From positions 9,230,729 through 9,294,728 of the forward strand of contig CM049314.1 in NCBI GenBank assembly GCA_026874595.1: 64,000 bases of DNA, written 5' to 3'. Position numbers and translations under genes: made by a program. Positions within the stretch are counted from its first letter, which is position 1. Each line of letters opens with the position of its first letter. Below are positions 10,514 through 23,370 of this stretch, one piece after another. A model generated the notes under the pieces. It worked only from the letters and a program-made list of their open reading frames with translations. It was not told the DNA's origin and ran no database searches. The DNA comes from Sipunculus nudus (Eukaryota > Annelida > Sipuncula > Golfingiida > Sipunculidae).

Positions 10514-11167
10514 ATGGACACTGCTGCAACGGAGTGTTTTCAAACTGCCCAAGGAACATTGGAGGTACCGAAGGCGGACAACAATGTGGTAGAAATCGTT
10601 GAATATCCAAGCATTAGTGGTAAAATTGTCATATCTGGTCACGTGACAGCGATTTTAATGATCAAAATCCCTGTTTCCGACGAAGGTGTAGTTAATTGTT
10701 TGAAAGATATCGAAAAACGCCCAAACGTGACGTCAGCGAAAAGACAGTCCGAGAGCTTCACGATATGTCACCAAGGAAACGGTTACGTCACTCTGGCTGT
10801 CAGCAATGGCGTGATTTGTCGTCACCAGATTAGTGACAGATTGAATGAGCTAGGGTGGAAAATGGTCGGGTACTCAAGCACTTTTTGCCCTAAATCGGAC
10901 GGATGTTTGTACGCAGAGAAGTGGGCACAACGAGGCCGAAGCCGCCGTAGGTCAGGCGAGTCTAGAAGGTCAAGCAGGAGCGGCAGCAGGCGTGGGTCAC
11001 GTGACACCCCAAGACCCAGTAGTCGGAGGAGCTCGGGAGAGCTGTCTGGACCCGAAAGCAGCAGGAGGGCTTCGGCAGCTTCCGTTCAGGAGGACGCGCT
11101 GGCTGAGTTCCTGGCCAAACATGAGGGCACCCGTAGGGGGTCATTACCAGTTTTACAGCCGTTCTAA
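10514..11167 (+). CDS. Unrecognised 217-residue protein with Arg/Ser-rich tail
   Basis: I do not recognise the family. An upstream in-frame ATG exists at 10469, but I prefer 10514: AAAATGG is a better context, an AG suited to a splice acceptor lies at 10508-10509, and the paralogue starts at its acceptor. Residues about 36-143 match the minus-strand gene at 6399-6935: SGHVTAIL, CLKDI, GNGYVTL, RHQISDRLNELGW, FCPKSDGC. From about residue 147 to 200 the protein is mostly Arg, Ser and Gly, similar to RS tails of nuclear RNA-associated proteins, and it ends in EDALAEFLAKHEG then RRGSLPVLQPF. RRGS and RRAS are typical basophilic kinase sites. The tail is richer in G and C than the flanks. A nuclear role is inference only. 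Confidence 0.8.
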   Translation: MDTAATECFQTAQGTLEVPKADNNVVEIVEYPSISGKIVISGHVTAILMIKIPVSDEGVVNCLKDIEKRPNVTSAKRQSESFTICHQGNGYVTLAVSNGVICRHQISDRLNELGWKMVGYSSTFCPKSDGCLYAEKWAQRGRSRRRSGESRRSSRSGSRRGSRDTPRPSSRRSSGELSGPESSRRASAASVQEDALAEFLAKHEGTRRGSLPVLQPF

Positions 11168-13239
11168 AACTTTTTTTCTAATGTATGAAATCGTTTTTAT
11201 TTCTGTTACTTATATGTTATTTTTATTACAAGAATTGTTACATTTACTATGTAGAAGAATATAAAAGCTTTGGATGTACATAAAAACAGAAGACTCGTGT
11301 GGTCGTGTGCCTTCAGCTAATTTATCCTTACCGGAACATCTCTTCTATGCATTTGATCAGATTTTGTCATTGCTGTTTACCAATAAGTTTTTTTTTGGTT
11401 ATTGGTACATTGAATTTAATCATGACATTTAGAAAGATATCAGTTTAATTCATATAATGTATACCATATTCCGTCAAATATGATATTAATTATATCTATA
11501 TAATTAGACTCTCCCATAAGACGAATTCAAACTCTTTTTTGCAGCTTTCTAATACGCTTGTCCAGAACTGCACCCTTTTGGCCTCATAAACAATACCCCG
11601 GCCCGGGCCCGGTCGGGTTGTATATGACGCCGTCAGCGTCCTGTTCGGGATTATCAGTGCACCAGCCATATATACTTCTAACTGATGACCCATGTGCTTA
11701 ATATTTATTTGCCTCATCCAAACGTTCTGTGTTATTTATACTTGCATGTCATTTTTTCCCATCATAAGCCAAATAATAACGGCATTATATATGTCTTTGA
11801 TTTCATATTTTCTCATTGATTGTTTCTATTTATATGAAATACCAAGGTTGTCCTTCATACCGAATGTCGACAATTCGCTTATATAGCCTATCCAGCCAAT
11901 CACTTCCCAGGACACCGTGTGAGAGGGGGTTTAATTCCTCCGTCAGAAGTATAACGAAACACGGTGACACTTTGTTAAGGAGCAATCATATATAAGAGTT
12001 ATTCTGGATCATCCTTATATGATAATGTTCAAAGGATTATTTACTAGAGAGTGTTGTCATTCTATAATATTAATCTTAAATGTAACACACTAATCGGGGT
12101 GAAAATTTCGACTGTCTGCGACATGCATATTTAAATATTTTAGCTGCCTTTGTTCATACGGGAAGAACTGACTTGTGATCCAGTCATCGAATTGGTGAAC
12201 CGTGACACATTTTGGTCCTAGGCTGAGATTTGCTTTATTTCTTCGCTCACGTATGCTGACGTTGCATAATGTCTGGTGATGAAGAATGGGGTATGCGGTC
12301 ACTGAGTGTTTTCTTATGCTAAAATGTATTGTTCAATGTTTACAAATTTGCAAACATGCATGCATTTTTGAGATTGAATAGTTGCATCCCTGTCATCAGA
12401 CTGTTTGTGACAGAGAGAGATAATTCCGTATATTACACAGTTCACAGAATGAACCAGAAGTAGTTAGAACACAGACTCGGAATTGACCTGCTTAAGTACA
12501 TGTATATTGATTTGTGATGCTACGGGTGTTTTATATTAAAAGAAAAATCAATTCATTAAAAAATGTGTTTTTTTTGTGTATTTCTATACGACCCAGACGA
12601 TGCATTGGTTCAAACATCATTCCTCCCGCTGACAAAGCCACCTATAACATGCTCTCGCTGTGCCCCATTGCTAAAGACAGGCACTGCCACCTTGCGGTTC
12701 ATTACATTACTTTTACAGTTCCCATTTAAATACCTTCATCTTTTAGTGATAAGAACTGGCACTTGGTTATGGCCATCGGTTTAAGGAACCAAGTTTTATG
12801 TAACGCATCTACGTAGCAAACATAAACACAACAGCCCTGGCAGGGCTTGGAAGATCAACTCGCTTGTTGTTCAAGTTTTATTATTAAATCCCTTTTCAAA
12901 AGATTAAATTTGTGACACTGCTCTGTTAGTTAGAAGACCAAAAATGAGCTATTAGTTAGTAATCAACTTAACATATATCAATGACATATACATGAACAAT
13001 GATGATTCCTCCAGAGCGGAAAGATGTTTCCGAAGACTGTTAGTGTCATTTATGTCCTTAAAGTTATTCTGTAAACACTTTTCGTAAGGTGTACATCCTG
13101 AATTCAATTTTAAATATCTAATAATAATGTTTGTTATTATTAATAATAATATATGAACAGTCTATATATTTATTGTAACATCATTTTTTTCCATGACGAA
13201 CTGAGCTGCAAAGATAATGATAATATTATAAATTAAGAG
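11168..13239. other. 3' flank and intergenic DNA
   Basis: The first part probably includes the 3' UTR of the preceding gene; no perfect AATAAA is close, the nearest variant being AATATAAAA near 11261. The remainder has no supported gene. Confidence 0.45.
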
Positions 13240-13250
13240 GGGGGGGGGGG
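13240..13250. repeat. Poly-G run
   Basis: About eleven consecutive G bases following AATTAAGA. Such runs may form G-quadruplexes only if paired with other G runs, which are not nearby. Confidence 0.8.
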
Positions 13251-13810
13251 TAGTATTCTATAAAGGTTGTATCAGCAAAGCAGTCTACACCTTCAATAGT
13301 GTGTAGATGAAGATTTGTACGAGGTTCCTGTGACTGATATTTCATTAACATGAAGTGGCATGTACTGTGTATTGATGACACGGGTGGATTCGTGAATAAT
13401 ATACAAATAATGTTTTCATATTTGAATATATGTGGAATCATCTTCACAAGTCAAGGGCTGCGTTGATTAAACGTATACTTATATATTTAACGTAGCATCA
13501 TTTGTTGTCGTAAGAGGATTGAGGGCTCTTTCTTATAGTACGTTTATATAACTGTGCATCGTTGTGCAAATATATCATCTAAACTGTCTCTGATTCAGGA
13601 AGCAGTTATACAATATGGTTTTGAACGTCAAAATACAAATATACCGTTAGACCTGCATTACGATATGTAAAGTTGTTTACAAAAAAAATAAGTTCTTAAT
13701 AACCAAATCGTGTTCTTAGTATAAACGCGACTCAAAGATAACTGAAGGAATATTTGTAATCAGTGAAACATGCACGAAAATGAAATAAAAACGTAATGGC
13801 AAGAAGGAAC

Positions 13811-13817
13811 ATTTTAT
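13811..13817 (-). terminator. Poly(A) signal for the 111-residue protein gene
   Basis: The minus strand reads CAATAAAATG here, about 430 bases beyond the stop codon at 14245. Another TTTATT (minus AATAAA) occurs at about 13962, so cleavage could be earlier. Confidence 0.4.
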
Positions 13818-14244
13818 TGAAAAGAGAGTAACATTATCGGCAGTAGCAGCTCGTCCTAGAAAAAGACTCCCCTGTTAATTAAGCCTTGGTCCTCCCGCGT
13901 GTGACTCTGTTTTGTAGAAGCATGTATATTACTGTGACTTGCTCTGTTTCCTCGTGTCTGCTTTATTTCTGACTCAGGACTCGGTCGTCTTGAACAACAA
14001 CAACACCCAACTTGGAACATATTCATCATCTGTCGAGACTTTGCGCTCTAAGAAAGTATTCCCTACCAGCGAAGCGGTCCGGCGCACTATTGAGTAAATC
14101 AGTACACATTACAAAATACAAAAGTCCCCATTGTTGTATCTCTCGTCCGATGGCATGGTGTTCATTTGCATATGAATTCCCGATGCGGATGACGTCAATG
14201 GCAGTAAGCGATTACGTGGAGCGTGGAAAATGATGACGTAACAA

Positions 14245-15840
14245 TTAGAGTTCCTTGAGATGTCTCAGGGCGCTGTTGGGTCTGTAGAAACAGAAGCTCA
14301 TGACGACCAGTCCATCCTGGATGCCCTTGCCAACGAAAGCCTGCATGTCTGGCCTGTAGCCGATTTTCAGGTTCAGTTCCCCGCGGGCACCTGCTTAAAA
14401 ATATATTCTTATATAAACATTTAAATTTAGGAGGACTTAAGCAACTGCCCCTTTGTTTCTATTAGCATGATAAAACAAACCCTATACATGAAATGGGCAC
14501 TCTAAAACAAAACACTTGATAGAAGAATAATTCGTATAACCTTCCTATTAAATACTAAAATACTGAAGGTTATTCTGTTAAGATGGCAAAAGAAAATGTC
14601 CTGCATTAACTGAATGCACATTAGTTCGATTCATAAATTATTCACATATGATACAATTATCTCAATTTCTAAATCATTTTTGAGTACGCACCAATATGTT
14701 CAGTTCTCTCAAATAGCAGGTTTAAACACATAAAAGGAAAGGTGTTAAAATTGAGCAGTGATGTAAATGACATTTCAAACTATTCATATCAAGAAACATA
14801 TTTTGAAACAGTTTTTGACATAACAACAAACAAAAAAGCAAATGTTTATACTTTAAACAAGAGAACCGAAAATGCTTATGAAAAGTGTGATTATGTTGTA
14901 GTGGTACTTTGTCTAATATAATGAATCAATAGGGCGTTTTGTGTTGTTTTGTTGAAAAAAAGGCCTGTGTTCAATTTATTCTGTATCTGCGTTTCATTAT
15001 AAATAAAGCAAGCCCTGCCTTACACCTTCAGGTATATATTTAATTGCTTGGCATTACACAAACAGAAACCTGAAAATTTACAAAAGGTATTTGGGCAGAT
15101 GTCTTCAGAACACGGATGATTTAAATTTTTGTACACAGACGTATAGCTATTAAATTAGTTATAAATTAAGGCTTTTGGAATAAGAACTATATTTTATGTT
15201 TCTGATATTTTATTCTGAGGCTCAATATATTAGAAAATGTCCTTATTTATAGGAATATGATGAAATTCCTCAATATGGTAAATTCTGAAGTGCATGTGTT
15301 AATGAGTTTACATTGGTCGGCTAAAGGAATACCAATATTTCTTAAGCAATAAATCATACATACCTTTTTTCGATACTCGGCTTTCTCATGCTTTTTTTTC
15401 AAATAAAATATTATATCTGTTTGGTCCCAGGTCAGTGGATGGGTCTCTTTAACTTGAGGATGAAGTTTACCACGTTATAAAGTTATAAAAATCATTTGTT
15501 ATCATATAGGCTCCTCATGGATATTTAATTTTCTGTGAAAGTGGCTCAAATATCCCAGAATAACCTAAAATATCCTATGTTACGGACCACTTACTTTTGG
15601 AATAAGATCAATGAAACAAGTATTGGGTTGGTGAAGCCCACGTGACTGACCTGTCATTTTGAAGTCCATCTCGGGACCGGACTCGACTGGGGCGGACGGC
15701 AGATCGAAGGAGACGCCGGACAGGGGGAACTTGAGGGAGACCTTCTTGTCCTGTATGTTACAGGTTCCCATCAGGGGCAGGGTCTGGTTGGCCATGGGCA
15801 TGGTCATGTAGATGGTAGCAATACCCTCGTAGGTAGGCAT
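14245..15840 (-). CDS. Unrecognised 111-residue protein, two coding exons
   Basis: Coding exon 1 is 15840-15651, ending ATGACAG|GTCAGT; coding exon 2 is 14390-14245, starting after TTTTTAAGCAG. They join in frame (190 + 146 bases) to give 111 residues and TAA. The start ATG has a good context (GTCACCATG) and lies 9 bases after a further acceptor (CTCGTTTCCAG), so a non-coding first exon lies upstream and was not located. The protein begins MPTYEGIATIYMTMP and alternates short hydrophobic and polar stretches, consistent with a beta-rich fold: LMGTCNIQ, LKFPLSGVSFDLP, then after the splice GELNLKIGYRPDMQAF and VVMSFCFYRP. No signal peptide or membrane helix. Codons are clearly GC-richer than the surrounding intron. 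I cannot assign a family or function. Confidence 0.7.
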
Positions 15841-15859
15841 GGTGACTGGCCTGGAAACG

Positions 15860-18685
15860 AGAAAACAACAACTGCAGTCACGGACCAGACTCCACAGATT
15901 TTGGAACCGGACATACTGGCGTCAAGAAATAGATAATTTTGTACCATCAGGAAGGCTCAAAACATTTAAAAAATGTTACAAAACTTTACTCAGATACCAA
16001 CTTGAAAAGTTTTAAGACATATTTATGTATAATACAATGAACAGCAGTGGTACTGTAAATTACACATGGCCAGAAAATATGACGATGGATGACTTTTCGG
16101 TGAATATTTGACTGTCTGTACTCTTAATTTTTCAGAAAAATATATTTGAATAAGCAAAACGCTGGGAAAGCATCACGCATACCCGACGTTAATCGCATCC
16201 GTTTTATAATTGTGTTATCGGTGTTGATATGTTTACACCTGGAAGACGCTTGAGTAGAGGTACATAACATGGGTCGATAAAGAATATCTTTTGTTACTCG
16301 GCTTTAATTGTGTGCTATACTCAGTGCAAGATTATTATAAAAAATCTGAAAGTACCTGTTTGTTCAGGACATCATATTTTGTATTGTATCAAGATTTAAT
16401 TTCATTAAACATGCTGGCAACCGCACACAATTGCCTGTGTCAATTATCTAAAGAGGCAATAAATTGTTCTCTTATTTCCAATCATATAATCTTATCTAAT
16501 CTTTTCTGATCTTATCAAGACTTGCGTTTCTGGTCCTTCAGGAATCTAAGCGCATAGTTCACATTTTCTAAACCGATAAATTTTCAATGATGTGTGTGCT
16601 ACATCAATGTAAAACTGTGGTCTCACGTAAACAAAGAAAACGCTAGTCAGTGGTGCCTGCAGGAAGGAAGGGGGGAATGTCTGAGAATCATCAGTTGAAT
16701 TTAAAATACAGCTTCCTGTACAGATAAAACGGCCTTTATAGCTCTCCGTTCTTTCCTCCGAATGGAATTCAGACTAGCTGTTTGGTCTATGGTAATGCGG
16801 AATGCAGACGTTTTGAAGATGGAGTTGATAAGCGTGCCGTGTGCAAAAGCCTTGGCCGTCTGCATGCTCACAGGGAGATGTTCCCGCCAGGTGTGCGAGC
16901 TGCACCACGTGGGCCATCTGTTGAGCGTTTATGCCCACGGCCTTAAGACCTCGCCTTCCAGCTAGTAAATTGGATGAATACCTGTAAGAGGTGGAGATGA
17001 TTCCTAGCTTGTTTTACACTCGATCTCAGGTTGTGGGCATGGAAACTGAATACTTAAATACGTTGTAGTCAGTACACATTGGCCACACCAGTGGACAGAG
17101 CTCAAGGGGTACCACCTACAGGTGTTCTACCGTACAGCAGATAGCTGGAACTGGAAGATATTACCCATAACTCGGCTTTAGAGACTAAGTTTCTTGGTAT
17201 ATTAGCCGGGCGGGCTGCTGCTGCTGGACTGTAACAGCTGCTAGGCTGCTTATCATGTTGCCAAATATAGCACAGACCTAGATAGACCTTCATAGATATT
17301 CCGCATAAAACTTAATGCACTATTTGCCGGGTCCAGGGTTATAAAGCCCCGGTCCCGTCGAGGTGGTTGGGGTGGGGGAGTAAGGGATATACAAGGTCAT
17401 TCGTGTTCCCGACCTTGTTGACTGTACAATAAAGGATATTTATTTATTGGGTAGGAGAGAGGGAGAATGGTCTCAGAGACCCCACGGAATCAGCCATAAC
17501 ATGTTATATATATTTATAGTTCAGCTGTGACCATGATCCTGTGGTATACTATGCGAATTAATGCCTAACAGTTTGAATTTGACATAATAAATAACATATT
17601 TTAGAAACATTAAATATTATCAAGGGGATATTATTGTGTTAGTAAACACAAAAAAACGGTATTTTCCTCTTTAAACAATACGGTTCAATTCTATTAAATT
17701 AAATTAATCAAAATTTATTTCATATTATACATTCATTATTGCGTAACTTATGTGCTTATGTTGTTATTAGCATCTTGGTGTAGGTAATAATAAAGGGAAT
17801 AGATGAGCTTGAGTACAATTCCATTAAATCAAAAAGTCATGCTTTTATGAATAGCTTTACTTGATTCATTTTTTTATGACAGAGCGTTTATTAGGATACT
17901 CCAAAGGTGCATTTAATTTGCTCCATGGTTATACGCATGATCCAACATTCCGTAAACACAGTAACTGAAAAACCTCGGAAGTCGTAAAGCGACAGCTGTC
18001 GATGAAATATTTGACATAGTAAACAATGTGTCCTCCATTTTTCAGTGTAAGTCACTGAATCACAGAGAGATCCTTTGGTTTTTAGAATAACATACAACTA
18101 ACAGACAATATAAAAAAACATCTGTCATTTCCACCTGTTGGTACGTGTATGTCTGCGGTGATAAAGAAAAACAAACGAGAATCAGATCTTTGCCCATGAT
18201 ACTGTATATACCTGGTGCCCGTATAAAAAAAAATATCACTGATCCAATATGGCGGCCAGAGCAGGGGTTGTGGACCTTAATGGGCATCTGTTTATGATTA
18301 TAGGCGGCATCTTTATTCCATCATATAAAGCAGACCAGAAGCACCCGTCCTTCGCAAAAACCCGTGCTGTAAGTCACGTCGAATTATCCCGGGAATCTCC
18401 GCGCCAGCTGAGAAAAAATGTGTAATTGATTTAGAATGATGGTGATGGCGGGTTCCCCAGGTGGATGCTACATATACGGTCAGCGGAGGTGCCAGGCCAA
18501 TTTGCCAGTTTCTTTAGCGTCATGGAAACGGCACGTGCTACTTCGGAGTCAGGTGTTCTCTGTAAGTTACAATCTCGCAGCTTGCATACGCAACTGTATA
18601 TTATTTTATATCTCTCAGGCTTATTTGAGAATAGATCTGGTTAAATTTAGAAGTCGTGAACTATTTTCAAAATATGAATGGACTT
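15860..18685. other. No supported gene
   Basis: This should contain the upstream non-coding exon of the 111-residue protein gene, but no promoter or donor stands out. Small frames at 16291, 16762 and 17102 lack splice or domain support. Confidence 0.4.
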
Positions 18686-18726
<41 letters not shown>

Positions 18727-18744
18727 GTTTTAGATTGCATAGTG

Positions 18745-18795
<51 letters not shown>
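18686..18795. repeat. (CT)n and (AT)n compound microsatellite
   Basis: (CT)18 at 18686-18721, a 25-base spacer, then (AT)n at 18747-18795. Reading frames that cross it are repeat artefacts. Confidence 0.95.
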
Positions 18796-18798
<3 letters not shown>

Positions 18799-19818
18799 TA
18801 TGTGTGTATATATGCAGACATACGTTTTTAATAAAATATAAGCAATCAGCAAAATAATTAGAACCATTATTATAAGAAAGATTTTGAATGATATTTGAAT
18901 GTTAAGCATTTCCCATGACATTGTCTCAAATCACGTTCCATTATAAACATACCTCTTTGCATCTGAAGAATCATTAGTGATTATATTAGGTGTATGGTGC
19001 TCCTTTCAATCTCTCTCGATCGAAAGTTTCAAATAAGTATGAAGATAACAGTCAATTAAAGGACTGAAATGCGAAAGGTTTCCCTGCAAAACTTTGTGTA
19101 GCATATTAGCGGTAAGTTTTTGTAGGGTTCTTGTTGTAAACAAAGCCACCTTCCGGGATTCCCACGTGTTTATATCGGTCGTCTGCTGCAGCGGTGTGAA
19201 CGTCTGATGTTTATTGTTTATCTTCTCCCGCTGAGTGGCGGTACTTGGATCAGCTTAGTTTTCGTTGCCTCTGGCACATAAACAAGTAATCTAAGCAGAC
19301 GGAAGTTGGTCAGGCCGATCCATTCCCCACCAGTTGGAAGCATAAACGTTTAGATATAGAAGGACCAGACCAATGGTTTATCTATGTTTACATCCTGGGC
19401 ATTTATTTATTCAGAATTGGAGGGAGAGATATTTACTTCGTATTTAGATTTAGTAAAAATGTATTGCGCTTTGCGCCACGACAAGGAGACATCGCCCTAT
19501 TGTTACTTAAATACATGAAATTTTAAAAATTACAAAATAAAAATTTAAGTGTATTTCTATGTGTTAAAGTAAATAGGCCGTCAGTAATACAGCGTCAATT
19601 ATAAACTTGAAATTAAAAATACGGCATTTACCAAGTGGAAAGTACACAACAGGACTAGGACGCATTTTTTTAAATCAAATTGCCTCCCAAGCTGATACTG
19701 ACGAATCCGTTGAATTTTCGTGTTACCAGTATCAAATTTTTACTCGACTAACAACCGGCGCCGTTTTCAACGATTGAATTTTTAAACTCGTGCAAGAAAA
19801 ATTAAGCTGAACTAATGG

Positions 19819-19821
<3 letters not shown>

Positions 19822-19874
<53 letters not shown>
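19822..19874. repeat. (AT)n microsatellite
   Basis: An uninterrupted 53-base alternating AT tract. It is directly followed by an AGCTGTGG sequence that recurs in part 50 bases later (ACAGCTGTAGTAACAGCTG). Confidence 0.95.
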
Positions 19875-19877
<3 letters not shown>

Positions 19878-21450
19878 CAGCTGTGGAAAGAAACGAATGT
19901 CTGAAGGCAGGGCGTTGGGACAGCTGTAGTAACAGCTGGGCTGTTCTAATAGCGAAGCATCCTCCCTATTGATTTCTCGTAATTAAGTCACATCCATGTA
20001 TACTCTAAGTAAATATCAAGTTATGCCGCAGGTGGACGTTTTATACTTACTTCATGATTATAATGTTCTATGATTACTACTATAAAAATTCAAATGGGTT
20101 CATTTTTGCGACTTTGGTGAAATGCATAGTCACGTCTCAGGAATTTTTCTCACTTGGAGTGGGGAGGTGAGTAGTAACTTGATCTGCTCTTCATACATCG
20201 GCATCAAGGCATGAATCATGTTAATCATCGAGAAGGTTCTGGGGTGGGAAGGGCTATACCTTGACTGTTGGCCATCTGGTGGCGTCAGTTTGCCCCGCCT
20301 TGTGATGTATATATAGTACATGAGATAGTCTGGGCTTGCTTTATAGAGAATAGGGTGGGTATTTATTCAGTCTGTCATGTATGAAAACGAGATAAAAGAA
20401 TGACCTCTTAATTAGTCTGTTTTTTTAAGACCGATGCATATAAAGCCCTTAAAACCAGAAAGATATCGTTCTTTTCTTGTGGTTACCTTCATTGTCATTC
20501 AATAGACGCCATAGACCTATACCTTGGGTGAAAAAAACTAGTTAGACTTTGACCTGTTTGATACTAGTTTGCTAGAAAGTATCCAGGACTCCTGACTAAT
20601 TATGTCTGTTATAGATCGTCTTTGGACAAGTTAACGCTAATGCAAATCGCCAGTCTCTTTCAAATTAAGCGTCTCCAGGAGATATTGTACCACTTAACTC
20701 ATTACATCTTTGAGTTCATGGACATTATTTCAAGGTGATACCTTCAGATCAGCAATTTAATGACCGAGACTCAAGTCATGTTTGACAGGTGTAATTTCAA
20801 CATATGGAACTGTCAGAATGCTAGAAGAATACACTGGTAGTATTCAAATATGCAATCTCACAGGTACTTTAATCCTTTTGTGGTGTATCATCCACTGTCT
20901 TACGCCGATTTCTTTTGGTAATTATGACCATGGTCTAAAGTCAAATATTGTTACCAACCCACAAAAACCATGTAACCAGCTGAATATAAAACTTACCAAA
21001 GGGAAAAAAGCCGGTATTTCCGGATCCTCTGTTCCTACATTCATTATAACACATTCCTCCAAAAGAAGCAAAAACAAATGCCTTCTATCAAACCCTACGA
21101 CGCCCAAAGAAAAAGATCAACGTGGCTGCAGCATATCACATTACCTTAAGGGCTACTGAAAATCTGTGATCCAAGCAGGCGATACCTGCGCTGTGGTACA
21201 ACGTCTCGTTTAAATTCCTTAGGCAGAACGTAAAACACTCATATTACGAGCGCTGATTAGCTTAACATAATCAAAACACAATTATTAAACATATACTGCC
21301 ATTTAACCTAACTGAATGAGAGTTCTCACATGACAATCCTGAATAAAAATGTGTAATGCTTACGGGGTGATCGGGTTATCAGGGTTCACGAATACTCTAT
21401 ATAAACACCTACAATGGAACATTCTGATTGAGACACTGGTTGGACATTAG

Positions 21451-21488
<38 letters not shown>

Positions 21489-22794
21489 ACGGGAGAAGTT
21501 ACTGAATTCAGGAAAGTCATGGAACTCAGAGTGCCGAAATGTGCCGAAGTTTAGGTGAAGTTTCTTTTTAATATATGTTTAGCACAATAAAACAAATAAG
21601 TCGGGTTGAAGTTACATAATTTAAATAAATATTTTAATGTTTCAATTTATAAAGTGGTTTTGCTGTAAGACTCCGTTAACGAGATGTCATTAGTCAGGTG
21701 ACTATGATAAAGGAGAGAAAGAGATAGGTCTAAAAAGCGGAGCTCATAGCAAGGCGAGTTGGCTGGTTAAAGCGCCGGCAAAGACTACCCTATGATGATT
21801 AATAGCTTGTATATTAAGTGTGATGATTGTAAAAAAGACTGAGATAAAAAAATAGCCATCTATCTGCTGCATATATTATATCAATCGCAGACGACATAGA
21901 CACCTCGGGCATTTACTCAGGCTGATGTCGTGAAAGAACCTTCAATTGATTAACGCAATTTTTTCTGGTCATTGGTTCTATAACAAATAAATAATTTCAA
22001 AGTCGGAATTCCCTTAATTTTATTATATATAAATATTTCCAGAGACACTAATATATATTTGTTTCTATTTCATTTTTTAGCGATTCCGTACAACGGACTG
22101 TTAACAACAGAAAGGAAACTTGTGGTATTTTTGCAAATAGGTCACAATGTCTAAAAAATGTAGATGCCTCCAATAATAAATTTGTCTATGGTGAACGGAA
22201 AGAAGAGGTTTTTGCCAAACCGACAGGCGAACTAATAGAGATACAATAGAGGACAGAGCAGTTCCAATATATATCCATCATGTACCTCACCCTATCAAGT
22301 GTAGTTATCATGGGAGTATAAATATAAACGACCCCAACACTCGAGCTTGAGATGGGGACACCTCTCATAATGGCCGAGTTTTTGTAACTGAAGTATCGGA
22401 TGAGCAATATATGGAGCCAGGTTTGAGTACTTGTACAATGACAGCACTCGGAGAAACAAATGTCTCATTGACATACAAAACACTACCGTCGATTGTCTTT
22501 CCTAATGCATTATACAGACCAATGCAGAATCATGACTCATATATAGCGAACCGGAAGTCCATTTCTCGTTTGGCTTAACGAGATCCACATAGCTCCGACC
22601 GGGAAATACTCTGTGTAGTCTATCATCCAATGACACCAATGGACTTTTAAATTGGCCTCACCAAAAGGGGAAAGCGGGTGCTCCGACTCTAGATTGCTAT
22701 TTTTGCCAGGAATCTAAATCCACGTCGAGACGCCGAGACCCAGGTCCTCCCGCAGACACCAGGAATCAGACAGGTCAAGGTCGTCACGGCACCT
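19875..22794. other. No supported gene
   Basis: Holds a (GA)n tract at 21454-21484 and a CTCF-like motif at 20271-20282. The 125-codon frame at 20782-21159 has no domain, no splice logic and ordinary AT-rich composition, so it is not called. Confidence 0.4.
21454..21484. repeat. (GA)n microsatellite
   Basis: About 15 GA units between TGCT and TGGAAC. Confidence 0.95.
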
Positions 22795-22808
22795 GTTGCC
22801 ATGGTAAC
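22795..22808. promoter_or_regulatory. X-box-like RFX motif
   Basis: GTTGCCATGGTAAC fits the two half sites of the animal X-box (GTNRCC, 0-3 bases, RGYAAC) exactly. Just upstream is TCAAGGTCG, an extended nuclear-receptor half site. No gene start was located nearby, so its target is unknown. Confidence 0.45.
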
Positions 22809-23316
22809 CCCTCTGCAGGTTAATTATAGTCCTCGCCCTGTCTAACATTTATTTGCCACGAATTGAGTTTCCGGCACCTCGTGAGTTATAAACTATGATG
22901 TTTGTGAATAAAAAAAATACTTTTTAAGGCCATAGGCCTTTGCATTAAATTGATCACGTCAGGTCGATCGCTCCGATACTAAAACTGATCCATGTGTGAC
23001 GCATGGGAACATTTTAGGTAGCGGTATTAGTATCACTTCTCTTCATATCACTTAAAAGAATGACTTTGTTAACCTAATGAATATAAACGTACATTTTAGT
23101 TTCAAAAGATAACTAGGACTATGAAGATATTTCAGTATAAGATATTTCAGTATTTTACAGTGAATCAATGCTATAATAATAGTTTTCAGAAAAACAATAT
23201 TATATTGATACTGACTTCCGTCACTAAACTTTGTCACTTATACGGGTGAGATCTTCACGGTGCATGTTTTTACTTTACATTTTGATACAGACCTTTAATA
23301 TAGAAATACAATTCTT

Positions 23317-23370
23317 TACCGTAAAGATACATATCTGTACCGTAAAGATACATATCTGTACCGTAAAGAC
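23317..23370 (+). repeat. 21-bp tandem repeat, about 2.6 units
   Basis: TACCGTAAAGATACATATCTG begins at 23317, 23338 and 23359, the last unit diverging after about nine bases. Two copies are identical, suggesting recent slippage. Confidence 0.9.

Noticed and set aside
10822-11144. Minus-strand frames rich in Arg/Leu/Pro
   Set aside because: Antisense shadows of the Arg/Ser-rich tail of the plus-strand gene.
18436-18831. 131-codon frame
   Set aside because: Ends in translated (CT)n and (AT)n tracts; the rest has no domain or splice support.
20782-21159. 125-codon plus-strand frame
   Set aside because: Low-information composition, no motif, no acceptor/donor logic and an overlapping frame on the other strand.
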